A stretch of DNA of 64,000 nucleotides, taken from the NCBI GenBank assembly GCA_019096065.1, contig JAGUCH010000001.1:12834001-12898000 (forward strand). The letters are read 5' to 3'. This stretch comes from Paracyclopina nana (lineage: Eukaryota; Arthropoda; Copepoda; Cyclopoida; Cyclopettidae). The translations under genes and the position numbers were made by a program. Of this stretch, positions 47,801 to 58,400 are shown in pieces; positions within the stretch are counted from its first letter, which is position 1, and every line of letters starts with the position of its first letter. The notes below the pieces were generated by a model. That model had not been told where the DNA came from. It ran no database searches and was given only the letters and a program-made list of their open reading frames with translations.

Positions 47801-50800
47801 TTTATGACTGAAAATCCGCTTAAAGCCGTATTACAATTATAGTACAACATGAGACGGCAACGACCTCGAGGCTCTCAGCTATCGCTGCTGCTCTCGGAGC
47901 CTCTTCATGCAAAGAAGAGAGCCAGAGCAAGGCCAGAATTTCAGGGTCATGCTCGTACGGGCACGCGCCGTCGCCGGTCGCTGCTTCAGAATTAAAGGCA
48001 CATAATTCGAGTAGAAAGCTTGTGGCTGACGGCCTTGAAGGCCATCGAACCATATAGACGATGATGACGACTACGGCGGCGACAATCGCAGCAGCAGCTT
48101 TCCCTGGCCTTGAAATGCGGCCACGTTCGTCGCTCACTTCCTCTTTTTGAAGCTAAGCGTATGAGCAGTGCCTCGCGACGGTATCAACAATTTTCATTCT
48201 CAAGGCTGCCTCTCGCGGGGAGGAGCATTAACCTTGCTTCTACACGAAAATAACAAAGTCGAAAGCAAGAAGAGGAAGGCTGTGGCAGATGGCCTTCAAA
48301 GTCAAGGAGCAGCTTTCTTTGTCTTGCTTGGGAGCTCTCGGCCATTCTCCTGCTGCTTCTCTCTCCCCCTGCTGCTGCTTATTTTAGCTACTTCTCCACT
48401 AGAAAGCTTTGGAGATGATGACGATGCTCAGGCAAGGCCAAGCATCTATGGACATCTCCTGCTGCTTCACAGCCGTAGAAAGAGAGGAGGAGGCGAGACG
48501 TCTGAAGGTCATGTCAGATTGGAAAGCTACTTCTTCTTGTTCTTGACAGCGCCGTGTGATTTATGTCATAAAAATGCTAATGGCGAGGCTGGCAACAGCC
48601 TTTTCACCTCAGAAGAGGCTTTTTGTATGCACATCATCATGTATGGGGAATGGGCGGGTGAATTGGGTAGAAAGCAAGTAGTGACCTTTCCTGATACATA
48701 CTGAGGAGAAGCTAGGAGTTGTTGTTGGTGGTGGTTGTCGACCTTGATGTCTCTTATGGAGAAAGCACACGTGTGCGACTGCTATATGGACTCTCCTTTG
48801 ATCAAGGCCAAGCGGGATATCATATGCTATAGACGTTAATTGCACAACTTACTTAATCGGTTACATCCTATTATGCTACACCGCATAAATTGGAACCAGC
48901 TCTGCTTAAGGCGTCAGCAGTTTATTTGGGTCGTGCAATATCTCATAAACACAGTTTTCCACAGTCAGTGATATATGAAACTTTTTTATTTTCAGACGTG
49001 TCCCATGAAGGGCCGGCCAGAGGAATCCTTCCTTGAGCACTTCAGCGAGAGGTTCATGGACCACGTGCGCCAGGTGTGCACCTTTGCCAAGCTCATCCCC
49101 GGTTTCAAGTGCTTGCACCACGACGACCAGGTCACCCTTCTCAAGTCTTGCGTCTTCGAGGTCTTGCTCGTCAGGCTGGCAGGCTTGTTCGACAGTCAGG
49201 TAAATGACCTTCAATTAAATTCTTCCGCCATCGTTGCCCAAAACAGTAATAATAAAGTCGTTTTGAAACGCCCTTGACGGTGCTGTTCGTAGTTCTGGCA
49301 ACAATGACGACCTTGGTTAATTCTACTATTAGCATTCGTACCTCTATACGCCACTAGTAGTAAAACATTGGTTTAAATCGTATAGCATATTGCGTTGAAA
49401 TGCTCTGAGGACGCGAAATTTGAGACGCGTCTAGCTGAACTTTATAGTTATGCAACGCCGCAGACTTCTTCTGATTGAAAAACCTCTAAATTAAACTTTA
49501 AACAAGGAAGGATACAAGTTGTTCTGTATGCTATCCCAACCAGAAATTCTGGGCCCTCATACGGCAAAAAAACCCTCAGTGAAACTTATACGTTTTATCA
49601 ACATTGAGTTCAAGTCGTTATGTAACATTAACTGCCTTGACACCTTGGTAAAATCGAAAATACGAATTTTCCGTGTCACATTCGATTTTCCTCAATTTTT
49701 TTTCATAGGTGGTACGGAAGTTAATGTTACATAACGACATAAACTCAACCTGGGTGAAACGAAGGAGTGCTAACACGTTACAATAACTTTCAGAAAACTT
49801 GGGAAAATTTCTGGTTGGGATGGCATTGTAGTACGCGTGTTGTAGCTTCACAAGGTCATTTCAAATAATTTTGCAGAGCTTGGTTTGCCTCAACGGTGAC
49901 ATCATCCGGAAGGATACTATCAACGCCATGGCCCCGGGTAATGCAAAGTTCCTCATGGACTCGGTCTTCGAGCTCGCCCAGAGGATGAACCAGTTCAGGC
50001 TCTCGGACGCCGAAATCGGCCTCTTCTGCGCAGTCGTCATCATAACTCCAGGTAATAAAGCAATAACGAGTCAGCTTTTCCGGAGCAAAAATGAACAAAT
50101 TCCTCTTTAGATCGGCCCGGACTTCGCAATCCCGAGCTACTGCTACGAATCCAAAATAAGCTGAAAATGGTCCTCAGTAGCATCCTGATGCCACAGCACC
50201 CTGAAAACGAGTCCATCTTCCCTGAGCTGATGACCATGGTGCACGACCTGAGGACTCTCAACACGCTACACACCGAGAAGTTTTTGCAGCAATGCAAGAT
50301 CAACGACAACGCAATGGCCGCAGCCAGCTCGGACAACCTGAGCAACTTTGAGGCCGGCCAGAGGTGGGACTCTGTGCACCTGGACCGCGAGTCCACCGGC
50401 AACGGCAGTCCGCAGTCCTCGTCCGGAGGGGATACGCACTCTTCAACCTCTCTGGAGGACACCTCTTCAAGGCGATCTCCCATGGGATCCGTGTCGAGCA
50501 CCGACTCCTCTACCTCAGAGGTCTCCAAGCTGCTCTCCAACGTCCAAGACCTCAGGATGAACAACAACAGCAGCAGCAGCGTTCTAATGACCGCACTGAC
50601 CAACCGTAATAAGGCAGTCATCACCTCTTGCCCGGTCGCGTCCGGCACCGCCACCGCCGCCGCCGCCGTGGTCTCTCCAGCAGTCGTTGCCGTGGCCCCT
50701 GGCCTCCACAAGTACAAGATGCAACAGCGCAAGGCGAGCCCGGAGTCCCATGACTCGGCCGCGGAGATGGAGTTGTACTCAGTGGCTCCTGGCCTCAGCG

Positions 50801-51663
50801 CTAGCCACAACAGCAGCGTCTGCTCCAGCCTGGAGAGCTTGGCCGAGAGCAAGAGGTCGACAGCCTCGGCCTCGCCCCCTACGAGTGGCGAGGAGAGGCA
50901 CCCGTTGCTCAAGAGGGCGCTCCAGCAGCCGCCGCAGCTCTTCAACAACGGCGTGGCCAACTTTCAGGACGAAGTGTACAAGCCGCACAAGAAGTTCCGA
51001 CGGCACAACAATAGCTTTAGCAAGGACGACTGCCCCTCCAGCTCGACTCAGAGGTCGGCCTCGCCCATCGAACAACATCGGTCCCTCCTCGCCAGTCAGC
51101 TGGCAGAGCCTCCACAATACATGCAGCAGTCTCAGCGGAACAACGCCACTCCGCCGGCCTCGGGCTCCTCGCTCCTGGCCTCCACGCTTAGCCAAGGAGT
51201 CCGCCTGGCCTCGGAAGAATGCAAGAGGAACGAGATCCTCGCTCAGCTGATTCTGGATCGCGGAAGTCCGCAGCGAAGGTTCACGCCGACGTCGTCTACT
51301 TCTGCGCAGCCTCAGGGTTTGCTGATGTGCGCACCCACGACCTCGGCCGCAGCCTCGTCCTACTATGACCGCCAGCCACAGCCCAGGCCAACAACCTCGT
51401 ACAATTCAGGACCTCATCAAAGCAGACACATCCCGGTTGCAGCCTTGCCCACAAAGCCCATCCATTTAGGCGCAACCTCAACGGTGACCTCCGCTGAAAT
51501 GGTGACCTCTGCGAGCACCCAGCCCCTGAACCTCTCCAAAAGGACAGCGGTTGTGGCCTCCACGTCCTCTTGCACCGGTACAACAACTGAGTCGACCTCG
51601 TCCCATCCCCCGATGGTGACCTCGGCGGAGGCCTCGTCTCAAGATATTCCCACCGAGGCTTGA
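32831..51663 (+). CDS. E75: E75 nuclear receptor (NR1D group), common exons
   Basis: Ecdysone-induced, heme-binding nuclear receptor, homologous to vertebrate Rev-erb. Common exons: 32831-32922, 41315-41459, 44623-44858, 48996-49199, 49877-50051 and 50111-51663; all junctions keep phase. The first zinc finger ([21 protein letters not shown]-box CEGCK) and second finger ([20 protein letters not shown]) are split by an 8.4-kb intron. Then come the T/A box [10 protein letters not shown], the hinge, and a ligand-binding domain with [20 protein letters not shown] and [11 protein letters not shown]. Cys in TCPMKG and His in LHTEK align with the heme ligands of Rev-erb/E75. The long last exon encodes the F domain, with conserved VYKPHKKFR, Ser/Gln/Ala-rich runs and a PLNLSK motif like a CtBP-binding site. 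The common part is about 801 residues. It acts in the nucleus in the ecdysone cascade with Hr3 and FTZ-F1. Confidence 0.95.
33060..33836 (+). promoter_or_regulatory. Cluster of FTZ-F1/ERR-type monomer sites (TCAAGGTCA)
   Basis: Exact TCAAGGTCA at 33060 and 33512, CCAAGGTCA near 33434, and TGACCTTGA at 33828, plus shorter AAGGTCA/TGACCTT cores near 33173 and 33398. YCAAGGYCR is the known consensus for FTZ-F1/SF-1 monomers and is also bound by ERR. The placement just inside the intron after the first zinc-finger exon suggests an enhancer. Confidence 0.5.
35352..35423 (-). tRNA. tRNA-like element, degenerate (tRNA pseudogene or SINE head)
   Basis: 72 nt with an A-box-like TAGCTCAGTGGTTAGAGC, a pairing D-arm, an anticodon arm with loop ATGCTAA, and a B-box GGTTCGAATC; a T-run follows. 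The acceptor stem (GTTTCCA with ATGATCC) and part of the T-stem do not pair, so a working tRNA is unlikely. Confidence 0.45.
35497..35568 (-). tRNA. Second tRNA-like element, degenerate, same orientation
   Basis: Also 72 nt, with D-arm GGCACAATTGTTAGAGTGC and B-box GGTTCAAACCCC. The acceptor stem fails to pair (GTTCCTG with TCATTCC). Its 5' part resembles that of the neighbouring element 73 nt away, so both may come from one dispersed tRNA-derived family. A T-run (AACTTTTTT) follows. Confidence 0.45.
35756..35936. repeat. About 180-bp foldback inverted repeat in E75 intron
   Basis: The left arm CGAGCTGGGGCACGTAAAAT is matched by the reverse complement of the right end, with pairing continuing through GGGTCATTAAATAGCTGA and GGATTTTAAAATGG. 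Arms are about 64 bp with few mismatches and a loop of about 50 bp. The target duplication is not clear. Confidence 0.8.
38768..39400. mobile_element. Harbinger-like MITE, copy B (interrupted)
   Basis: Termini TGCCCTGTTCATCTAC and its reverse complement, flanked by TAA on both sides (a 3-bp TWA duplication typical of PIF/Harbinger). Inside it matches copy A (41667-42162) in reverse orientation, but carries a 145-bp foldback at 39184-39328. No transposase frame is present, so it is non-autonomous. Confidence 0.8.
39184..39328. repeat. 145-bp foldback mobile repeat, copy 2, nested in MITE copy B
   Basis: The left end GGCTCATTATCTTCCGCGTC is mirrored perfectly at the right end; arms of about 65 bp have few mismatches around a short loop. 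The uninterrupted site is preserved in MITE copy A, and comparison shows ATA on both sides of the insert, a 3-bp target duplication. Confidence 0.85.
41460..44622 (+). other. E75 intron after the second zinc-finger exon
   Basis: No gene supported. It contains MITE copy A, several TGACCTT cores between 43017 and 43500, and TCAAGGTCA at 43949. Confidence 0.6.
41667..42162. mobile_element. Harbinger-like MITE, copy A (intact, 496 bp)
   Basis: Perfect 16-bp terminal inverted repeats TGCCCTGTTCATCTAC, flanked on both sides by TTA. About 500 bp, no protein frame of note, opposite orientation to copy B 2.3 kb away. Confidence 0.85.
44859..48995 (+). other. E75 intron between hinge and ligand-binding exons
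   Basis: No gene supported. It has TCAAGGTCA at 46206 and 47561, and TCAAGGCC or TGGCCTTGA variants at 45543, 45692, 47155, 48105 and 48802. Short (CTG)n runs occur. Confidence 0.6.
49528..49826. repeat. About 300-bp foldback element in E75 intron
   Basis: Ends ATGCTATCCCAACCAGAAAT and its near-exact reverse complement. A second paired block is CATTGAGTTCAAGTCGTTAT with TAACGACATAAACTCAA. TGT occurs on both sides, a possible 3-bp target duplication. It sits in the 677-bp intron between two ligand-binding-domain exons. Confidence 0.75.
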
Positions 51664-53595
51664 GTCCATTTTTAGATCGAAGAGCGAGAAGAAAGAGCTT
51701 TACAAAATTGCTATAGATTTTTTTGAAAGGGATGCTACTAAATAAGGTTCTAGAACTCAAACTAAAAGAAGAAGAAAAATAACAGCAGAAGACTCGTTTG
51801 TGAACGAAAGAAAAATATTGGTCGTGCGCGCGCGTATACTGTTACTACATCAGAAGAACTACTATTTTTCTTGCCTACAACGTAAATCTACTACATCTAT
51901 TGTAAACTAGAACTGACAATTTTATTTTGATCCCACCTAAGACAAAGAGTGTTTTTGACAACTACTTCATGGGCATTGATTTCCTTCCTGTTGATTTTTT
52001 TAAGAATATGGAATTTTACCATCGCGCCGCGCCAAAACCGAAGATGGGCTCCATTTTTGTGATAAGTTTCTTTCATTCTCTAATTTCCGAATGGTGGCTC
52101 ACAAATTACACGTATAGCAGGCGAAAAAAAGTATCAATACATAGTGGTAGATAAGAACAGATCATCAGCATTTACTAATAACTACTTTGTTGTTGTCGAA
52201 TATTACTCTGTAACGATCGCCAAAACGATTCAAGCTATATACCACAGTCTTGACTCTCTTCTCGTCATCTACAAAAAAAAAGCCCACATATAAATATATA
52301 AAAGATATTTTTGGAGAAAACCGGTGCAGCCCTCCTCTTCTCCCTTTCAATTGCAAGCAGCCCCACTACCCCAATTATCAAGACCCGCAAGTTACAACCT
52401 GACAAAAGATCTGTACGTACTGCAACTCTGCAGTATGAGATTATCTAGCTTTCTTGTTGACGGCGATGCACACAATTTTCTATGCATAGGATATTGTGAT
52501 CATTTAAAATCAATCGTGGCACTGAATTATCACTGCGGCTCAAATTGTCCAAAAATATGATGAAATTAGCTATTTTTCTGATAACAATAGCAAAAATCCC
52601 ACAAAAACAATTCATTCCGTCAAAAAAGAAAAAAAAGATGATGCCACGCCTCCCTCCTTTGACCCGCCCTCCTAAAAGATAAATCTATCCTGATTTGATG
52701 TTACAGATCTCTCTGGTCGTGAAATCTACTGCTAAACCAGTAATAATGTATAGTGTGTAATACAACTACAACTACTCTGCAAATATTCTTCACTTTCTAT
52801 ACAATACTACTGTAACAAGAACAACCACGTACTACTTTTCATTCCCGAAAATAATAATAAAAACTTTTTTTCGTGTAAACTTCATAGGCAGGCAAATCAA
52901 ACTACACAACGCTATTCCCCCTAAATACTGTTAATTATAAGAATACCATTAAGCAGGAATGATGAAGAAGACTCAAAAAATTACTATTTTGACGATGACG
53001 GTGAAGAAGAAGATACACTTAGAAGATCCGAAAATCGAACAGAGGGTGCGAATCGTCGACGACCGCCAAAAATTTAACTCCAGATTGTATGATTGTATGT
53101 ATTTTGTAAGCTTGTGCGCGAGTCAAAAAATAAATGTTCAAACAAGCGACGAAAATCTTCAATGATGATCTGTTTCCCCGTTCACTCAACCAGATTGCAT
53201 AAGAACAAGAAGAAAAAGACCTTTTTAGGTAAACAGAGGATTTCAATCAGAAGGAAAGCACTGGCTTAGTGCGGTCAGTTTTTTTTTGTGAAACTCGATG
53301 GTAAACGGAAAACAGTAAATAAAAGTGGAATTTTTCAGTACGGCTTATTAGTCACGTCTGGAGTTGAAGCTCTCTAGCATATCCAATCAATATTCAGAAG
53401 GATCGAAGATTTATGCAAAAAATATCTGCTTTAAAAGGACTGTCTTTAAGTAGGATTGATTTTGTATACATGGTGTATTTCATTGAACAAAATACAACTC
53501 ATTCAAATCATTTCGAATTATAAGCATTTTACAAAATAAAGAACTTCCCATATGAGAGTGATCATGTGTGCTAATCATGTAATTTATAACTTTAC
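51664..53595 (+). other. E75 3' UTR and gap to Pgd
   Basis: AT-rich sequence after the E75 stop. Candidate poly(A) signals are AATAAA at 52856-52861 and 53318-53323. No gene is seen. The end of E75 and the end of the minus-strand Pgd gene converge here. Confidence 0.55.
52856..52861 (+). promoter_or_regulatory. Candidate E75 poly(A) signal
   Basis: AATAAA about 1.2 kb after the E75 stop; an alternative lies at 53318. Confidence 0.4.
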
Positions 53596-55402
53596 TTAGG
53601 CATCATAGGTTGAGGCTGAAACATTACCACCCAATCCAGTCCAGTTAGTGTGAACAAACTTGCCCGGATCATTCAACAGCTCATAAGTATGAGCTCCAAA
53701 ATAGTCTCGTTGAGCCTGGATGAGGTTGGCAGGTAACCTGGCTGATCGATATCCATCATAAAAGGCCAAAGCAGTTGAAAAGCATGGGGTGGGAACTCCA
53801 AGCTGGACAGCAGAGGCCACAACCTTTCTCCACGAGGCCTGGCAGTCATCAATAGCTTTTCTGAAGAAATCATCCAACAGCAGGTTGTCCAACTCCGGAT
53901 TTTTATCATAGGCCGCCTTAATGTTGCCCAAGAAAACAGACCTAATGATACAGCCTCCTCGCCACATCAAAGCAATTCCTCCATAGTTGAGCTTCCAGTC
54001 AAAAACTTTGGCAGCTTCTCTCAATAGCATAAATCCCTGGGCATAAGATACTATTTTGGATGCATACAGAGCTTTCCTAATGTCCTCAACAAACGTGGAC
54101 TTGTCCCCAGAGTATGTGGTGCACTCTGGCCCCCTGAGGACACCAGAGGCCCTCACTCGTTCGCTCTTGATAGAGGATAGACATCTAGCAAATACAGCCT
54201 CACCTATCAAGGTGACAGGCATGCCATATTCCAAGGCTGATATGGCAGTCCATTTGCCTGTTCCCTTTTGGCCAGCTGAGTCTCTGATCTTCTCGACAAG
54301 AGGCAGTCCATCCGTGTCTTTATACTTAATAATGTTGGCCGATATCTCAATCAAGAAAGAGTCCAATTCACCCTTGTTCCATTCAGAGAAGGTGGAGGCC
54401 ATTTCATCATGGCTCATTCCCAAAGCATCTTTCATGAGATTGTAGGCCTCACAAATAAGCTGCATGTCTCCATACTCAATACCATTGTGAACCATCTTGA
54501 CAAAATGTCCAGATCCATCTTCACCTACCCAATCGCAGCAAGGCTCTCCATCGGCCTTGGCACAAATTGACTGAAATTCAAGAGCCAATTACATAAAGGT
54601 CTTCAGAGAAATCAATGTGCTCCAAAAAAAGCAAGCATATGAAGAATGATACTTTTCAATCAAAAATGTGGATAAAAGACAATTTTTCCAATAAATATGG
54701 TGATCTTTCCAGATTACATGATTTTTATTGGCCAAAATTGTTGCGTGTAATTCGGTTTGTATTTTGCAAATGACCTTCATTGGTTGTCAATACTTATTAT
54801 GTTTTTTGCCCCCTCAGAATTGGTTCCTTTTTTGCCATAAATCATATTAGCAAGCCCACATTTTTCCTCTTTCTCAAACTAGTGTCTTTTTCCAATCACA
54901 TAATTTGTAACATTTTCAATACCTGGAAAATAGGCTGGATATGAGGCCATGCATCCGGATTTCCACCTGGCATTAGGGATGGTCCATATCGAGCACCTTC
55001 CTCTCCTCCAGAAACTCCGGATCCCACAAAGAGGAGCCCCTTTTCAGCCAAGCTGGCACATCTCCTCCTTGAATCTTGGTACTCACTGTTACCGCCATCA
55101 ATGATGATATCTCCTTTGTCCAAGAGGGGTATCAGCTTATCAATGAATGCATCAACGGCAGAGCCAGCTTTGACCAGCAGCATCACTCTTCGTGGCTTCT
55201 TCAATTTGGCCACCATCTCTTCCAAGGAGTGGGCACCAATAATTTTGGTACCCTTAGCCTCATTAGCCAGGAAGGCATCAACCTTTTCAGTGGTTCTGTT
55301 ATAAGCACAGACAACAAATCCATGATCATTCATGTTAAGAATGATGTTTTGGCCCATGACAGCCAAGCCAATCAAGGCAATATCAGCAACAGGTTCAGCC
55401 AT
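53596..55402 (-). CDS. Pgd: 6-phosphogluconate dehydrogenase, decarboxylating
   Basis: Oxidises and decarboxylates 6-phosphogluconate to ribulose 5-phosphate with NADP+, the third step of the oxidative pentose phosphate pathway in the cytosol. Two coding exons, 55402-54923 and 54570-53596, join in phase 0 and give 484 residues (human about 483). The N-terminus shows the NADP-binding fingerprint IGLAVMGQN, NRT for the NADP phosphate, and the signature IIDGGNSEY. The substrate site is visible in SGGEEGARYGPSLMPGG and GHFVKMVHNGIEYGDMQ, whose Lys and the following SFLIEI Glu are the catalytic pair. The C-terminus has GTGKWTAISALE, RAQRDYFG-type AQRDYFGAHTYE and the final STYDA. A splice acceptor 15 bases before the ATG implies a 5' non-coding exon upstream. 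All key residues are present. Confidence 0.95.
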
Positions 55403-58400
55403 GATTGATGGGGAAATCTGCAACAAAGTAGCTTTTGTTATGCACCCACGAAGTTAAAAGGAAGTTCAACGTGAGCTGTATTCATACAGCTAAGCTTATC
55501 ATTTTGTTCCACCGCGTGCCGCGTGTCCTAAGTGCAACTTGATAGCAGAGTACTCAATTCTTAACAGCCAATCAAAAAGTGCTCTTTAAAAATGATATTC
55601 AATACGTACATGCCAACCTTCAAAGAGTATGCAGCAACAAAAAAATGCTGCATCCTACAAGATACAAAAGTCTTTAATTTTTAGTGAAACAATATTTTTA
55701 AATAACCACGTGCGAAAAATGTTCCCCACATTGTTAATTACTCACTTGGATTCGACGTTTTGCACGAATTCAAGAGCAGCTGATAATAGAGCCTGATATA
55801 TCTTTTTTACGCAATTATTTACGTCCACCTAGTGACACCTACGAGAGCGTGTCATTACTTCGGTAAAACTTTCGCACCTTAATTTGGCACTTATTGAAAG
55901 TCTTTGGATCATAACAAGCTCTTTTGTCTAATCACTTGCCGATTATGAAGGGCTAGAAAGACTGAGTTCTCAACTTGCTTAGTCGTGGGCTCGTGGCAAT
56001 TGTCAATAACCGGCCATTGCCCATTCGCTGAGTTGAAACTTGAAAATATCAGCAGCATCCTATTTGGAAGCTCTAAGTGATGCCATTTAGAATCATATTT
56101 CTATTTTTGCTTGCCTACTTCTGCCTTCGGGAAAGATCTGCTCAGTCACTCAACAAAATGATGAAATCTCAATTTTCATGAAGATAGCCCTCTCCTCGAC
56201 AAGTGAGTCAAAAGGTAAGCGATGAAATATAACGTAGCTAGAATTGATCAGTGCTTGAGTCTTTTCTACCTAATATTGGAGGGGAAAGCGTGAGTTCCAT
56301 AATTTTACTCTATCACAAGTTCAAAAAATTGTAGCTAATACCGTCCACTGACAGCTATCCATCTGCAGAAGAAAAGTTTGCCTTGACACTTTACCCTTAG
56401 GCCCTTCTTTCATTTAAACAGACTAAAAAACAATTTGGCGCTCAATATTGACTTATTTTCGGTAAATTATGCTGCTGTCAGCTCAGACCCTCTCGTGATT
56501 TCCCATTTTCGTTTAAGTCAATAATTAGTGGTTGGATGAGTTGGGCAATACTGTCAATGCGTAATGAATGGTGAGTCGGAATCCGCTGAGTTTTTTTCCT
56601 AAGTAGATTGTGCAATTTAGAATCGCTAGCAATTTTGTAATCCCAATCCCACGAGACGTTGGCATGAATGACCGCGCATACTTCAACACTCTAATTATGC
56701 ATTCAGAGCTTTGCCAGACGGTTGAATGCGGCTCCAAAAAAAAAAAATCTTGCTAACTTTCATGAGTCACAGGCATGTTTTTCTGCAATACCATGTTTTG
56801 ATAGCACATCCTTTTTGTGCATAAAAAGTGTTTGCGTAGCTATGCAAAGATTAAAGGGGCTTGCTTTAAATGCATCGGCGTAGTGACACATGTGCTGAAG
56901 CAAGCAATTCTAACATAGAATTGTGTTTATTTCATGGTACTTTCAAGCATGACTGATTCAATTCTCCCGCTTCCATGATGTGTTCAATCATTTCAGCGAA
57001 ACAAGTTTATACGGCAAAATAGTAACAACTAGGATGTACTCATCCATCTGAGTCGACTCAAGGACCAGGCAAAGTCAGGGGGGTCACCTTGGCCTATTAA
57101 CTCCATGATCTGCTCAAAGTTTAATTTGATTTTACCAAGTAGCCAAAAGCTGAAGAGCTTCGAGGCGAATCGCTAACGTTTGCCCAAGGCTTCTAGAAGC
57201 ATACTTAAATTGCTCAGCACTAATGTTCTCAATTCCTCAACTCCATTAAGTGCATTTCCCAGTGTTACCCAACTGTTCCAAATCCTTCACGAGAAATGTG
57301 CTCTAAAAATAGAGTGAAGGACACGCGTTAGGGGTTGGACGCATGTCACTAACCACCCCGTCAAGGACGTTTTAGGAAAAGATCACATGTGGTGTTTCGC
57401 GGCTGAAGGTATACGTGTTCACTCACCAGGCTTGTGTAAATGATTTTAAAGGCAAGTAAGGCCGCCGCAAGGCACTGATGCTACCAGATCAGAGCCAAGA
57501 TCACAAAAGACTGACACAATGACTGCTGCGCCAGAAACCAAGTTGTGATCGCACAAGCTGGAGCGCTCCTACGCTATACCGGGGGTCCCGTCAATGCTGA
57601 CCTTCTGGCGAACGAACGAGGGCATACTTTTCCAGTACTCCCAAAGCTATATAGGTAGGATTCCTAAACTATTTCGGCTCATCACGAGGAACAAAACCGA
57701 GCACTTTAGCCTGTTATGGCATATGCCGCGATTTAATTTGATTCTCTCAGTTCACCATGCTCGATTGGCCTTGAAGGAGCGTTTCGGAAATAAGAGATTA
57801 GTCCGACCTTTGAGGTGCCATAAAATTGACCACACCTAAACCTAATAACGATCCCGCAAAGAGATTTTGACGCCGAAAGATGCTTTTTCCATATGTGTTC
57901 TAATTGCGCGCACTTATTGGCCGCAAAATTTGCCTGTGACTCGCCCTAGAGTTTCCATTAATTTTGGCATCTAAAACTGCTCCTGACAGCGCATCAATTA
58001 GCGCCCATTTTTACGGTTCTGCATGCTGGAAAATTCCTTTTAGAGAGTCCTAACAAGATGATAATCTTAAATCTATACCCAAACTAGAGCCAGGTGGGGG
58101 TTTCAAGCCGAGTGAAAACTTTTTTTCTACCAAAATCACGTAGTAACTGCATTAATTATTCAGTTCGCAACTCACAAGTACATTCTTGATGATGCCAGGA
58201 TGCTTTAGCTATAATGCATCTTGCTTGTCAATGCTGTTCAAAACAGGTATACAGAACATGGAGGAATTACCCAAAGACTGGTTTCATTGCCACATCTTTT
58301 CATCAGGTATGCCACCGAATATTTCTGCCTTATGTAGGCCTCCCGCTTGCTACAAAATGCAGTTTGATGCAGATAACACTTTTAAGGCATTATTATTCTA

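Noticed and set aside
50040..50960. 306-residue minus-strand frame opposite the last E75 exon
   Set aside because: Antisense shadow of the conserved E75 ligand-binding and F-domain coding sequence.
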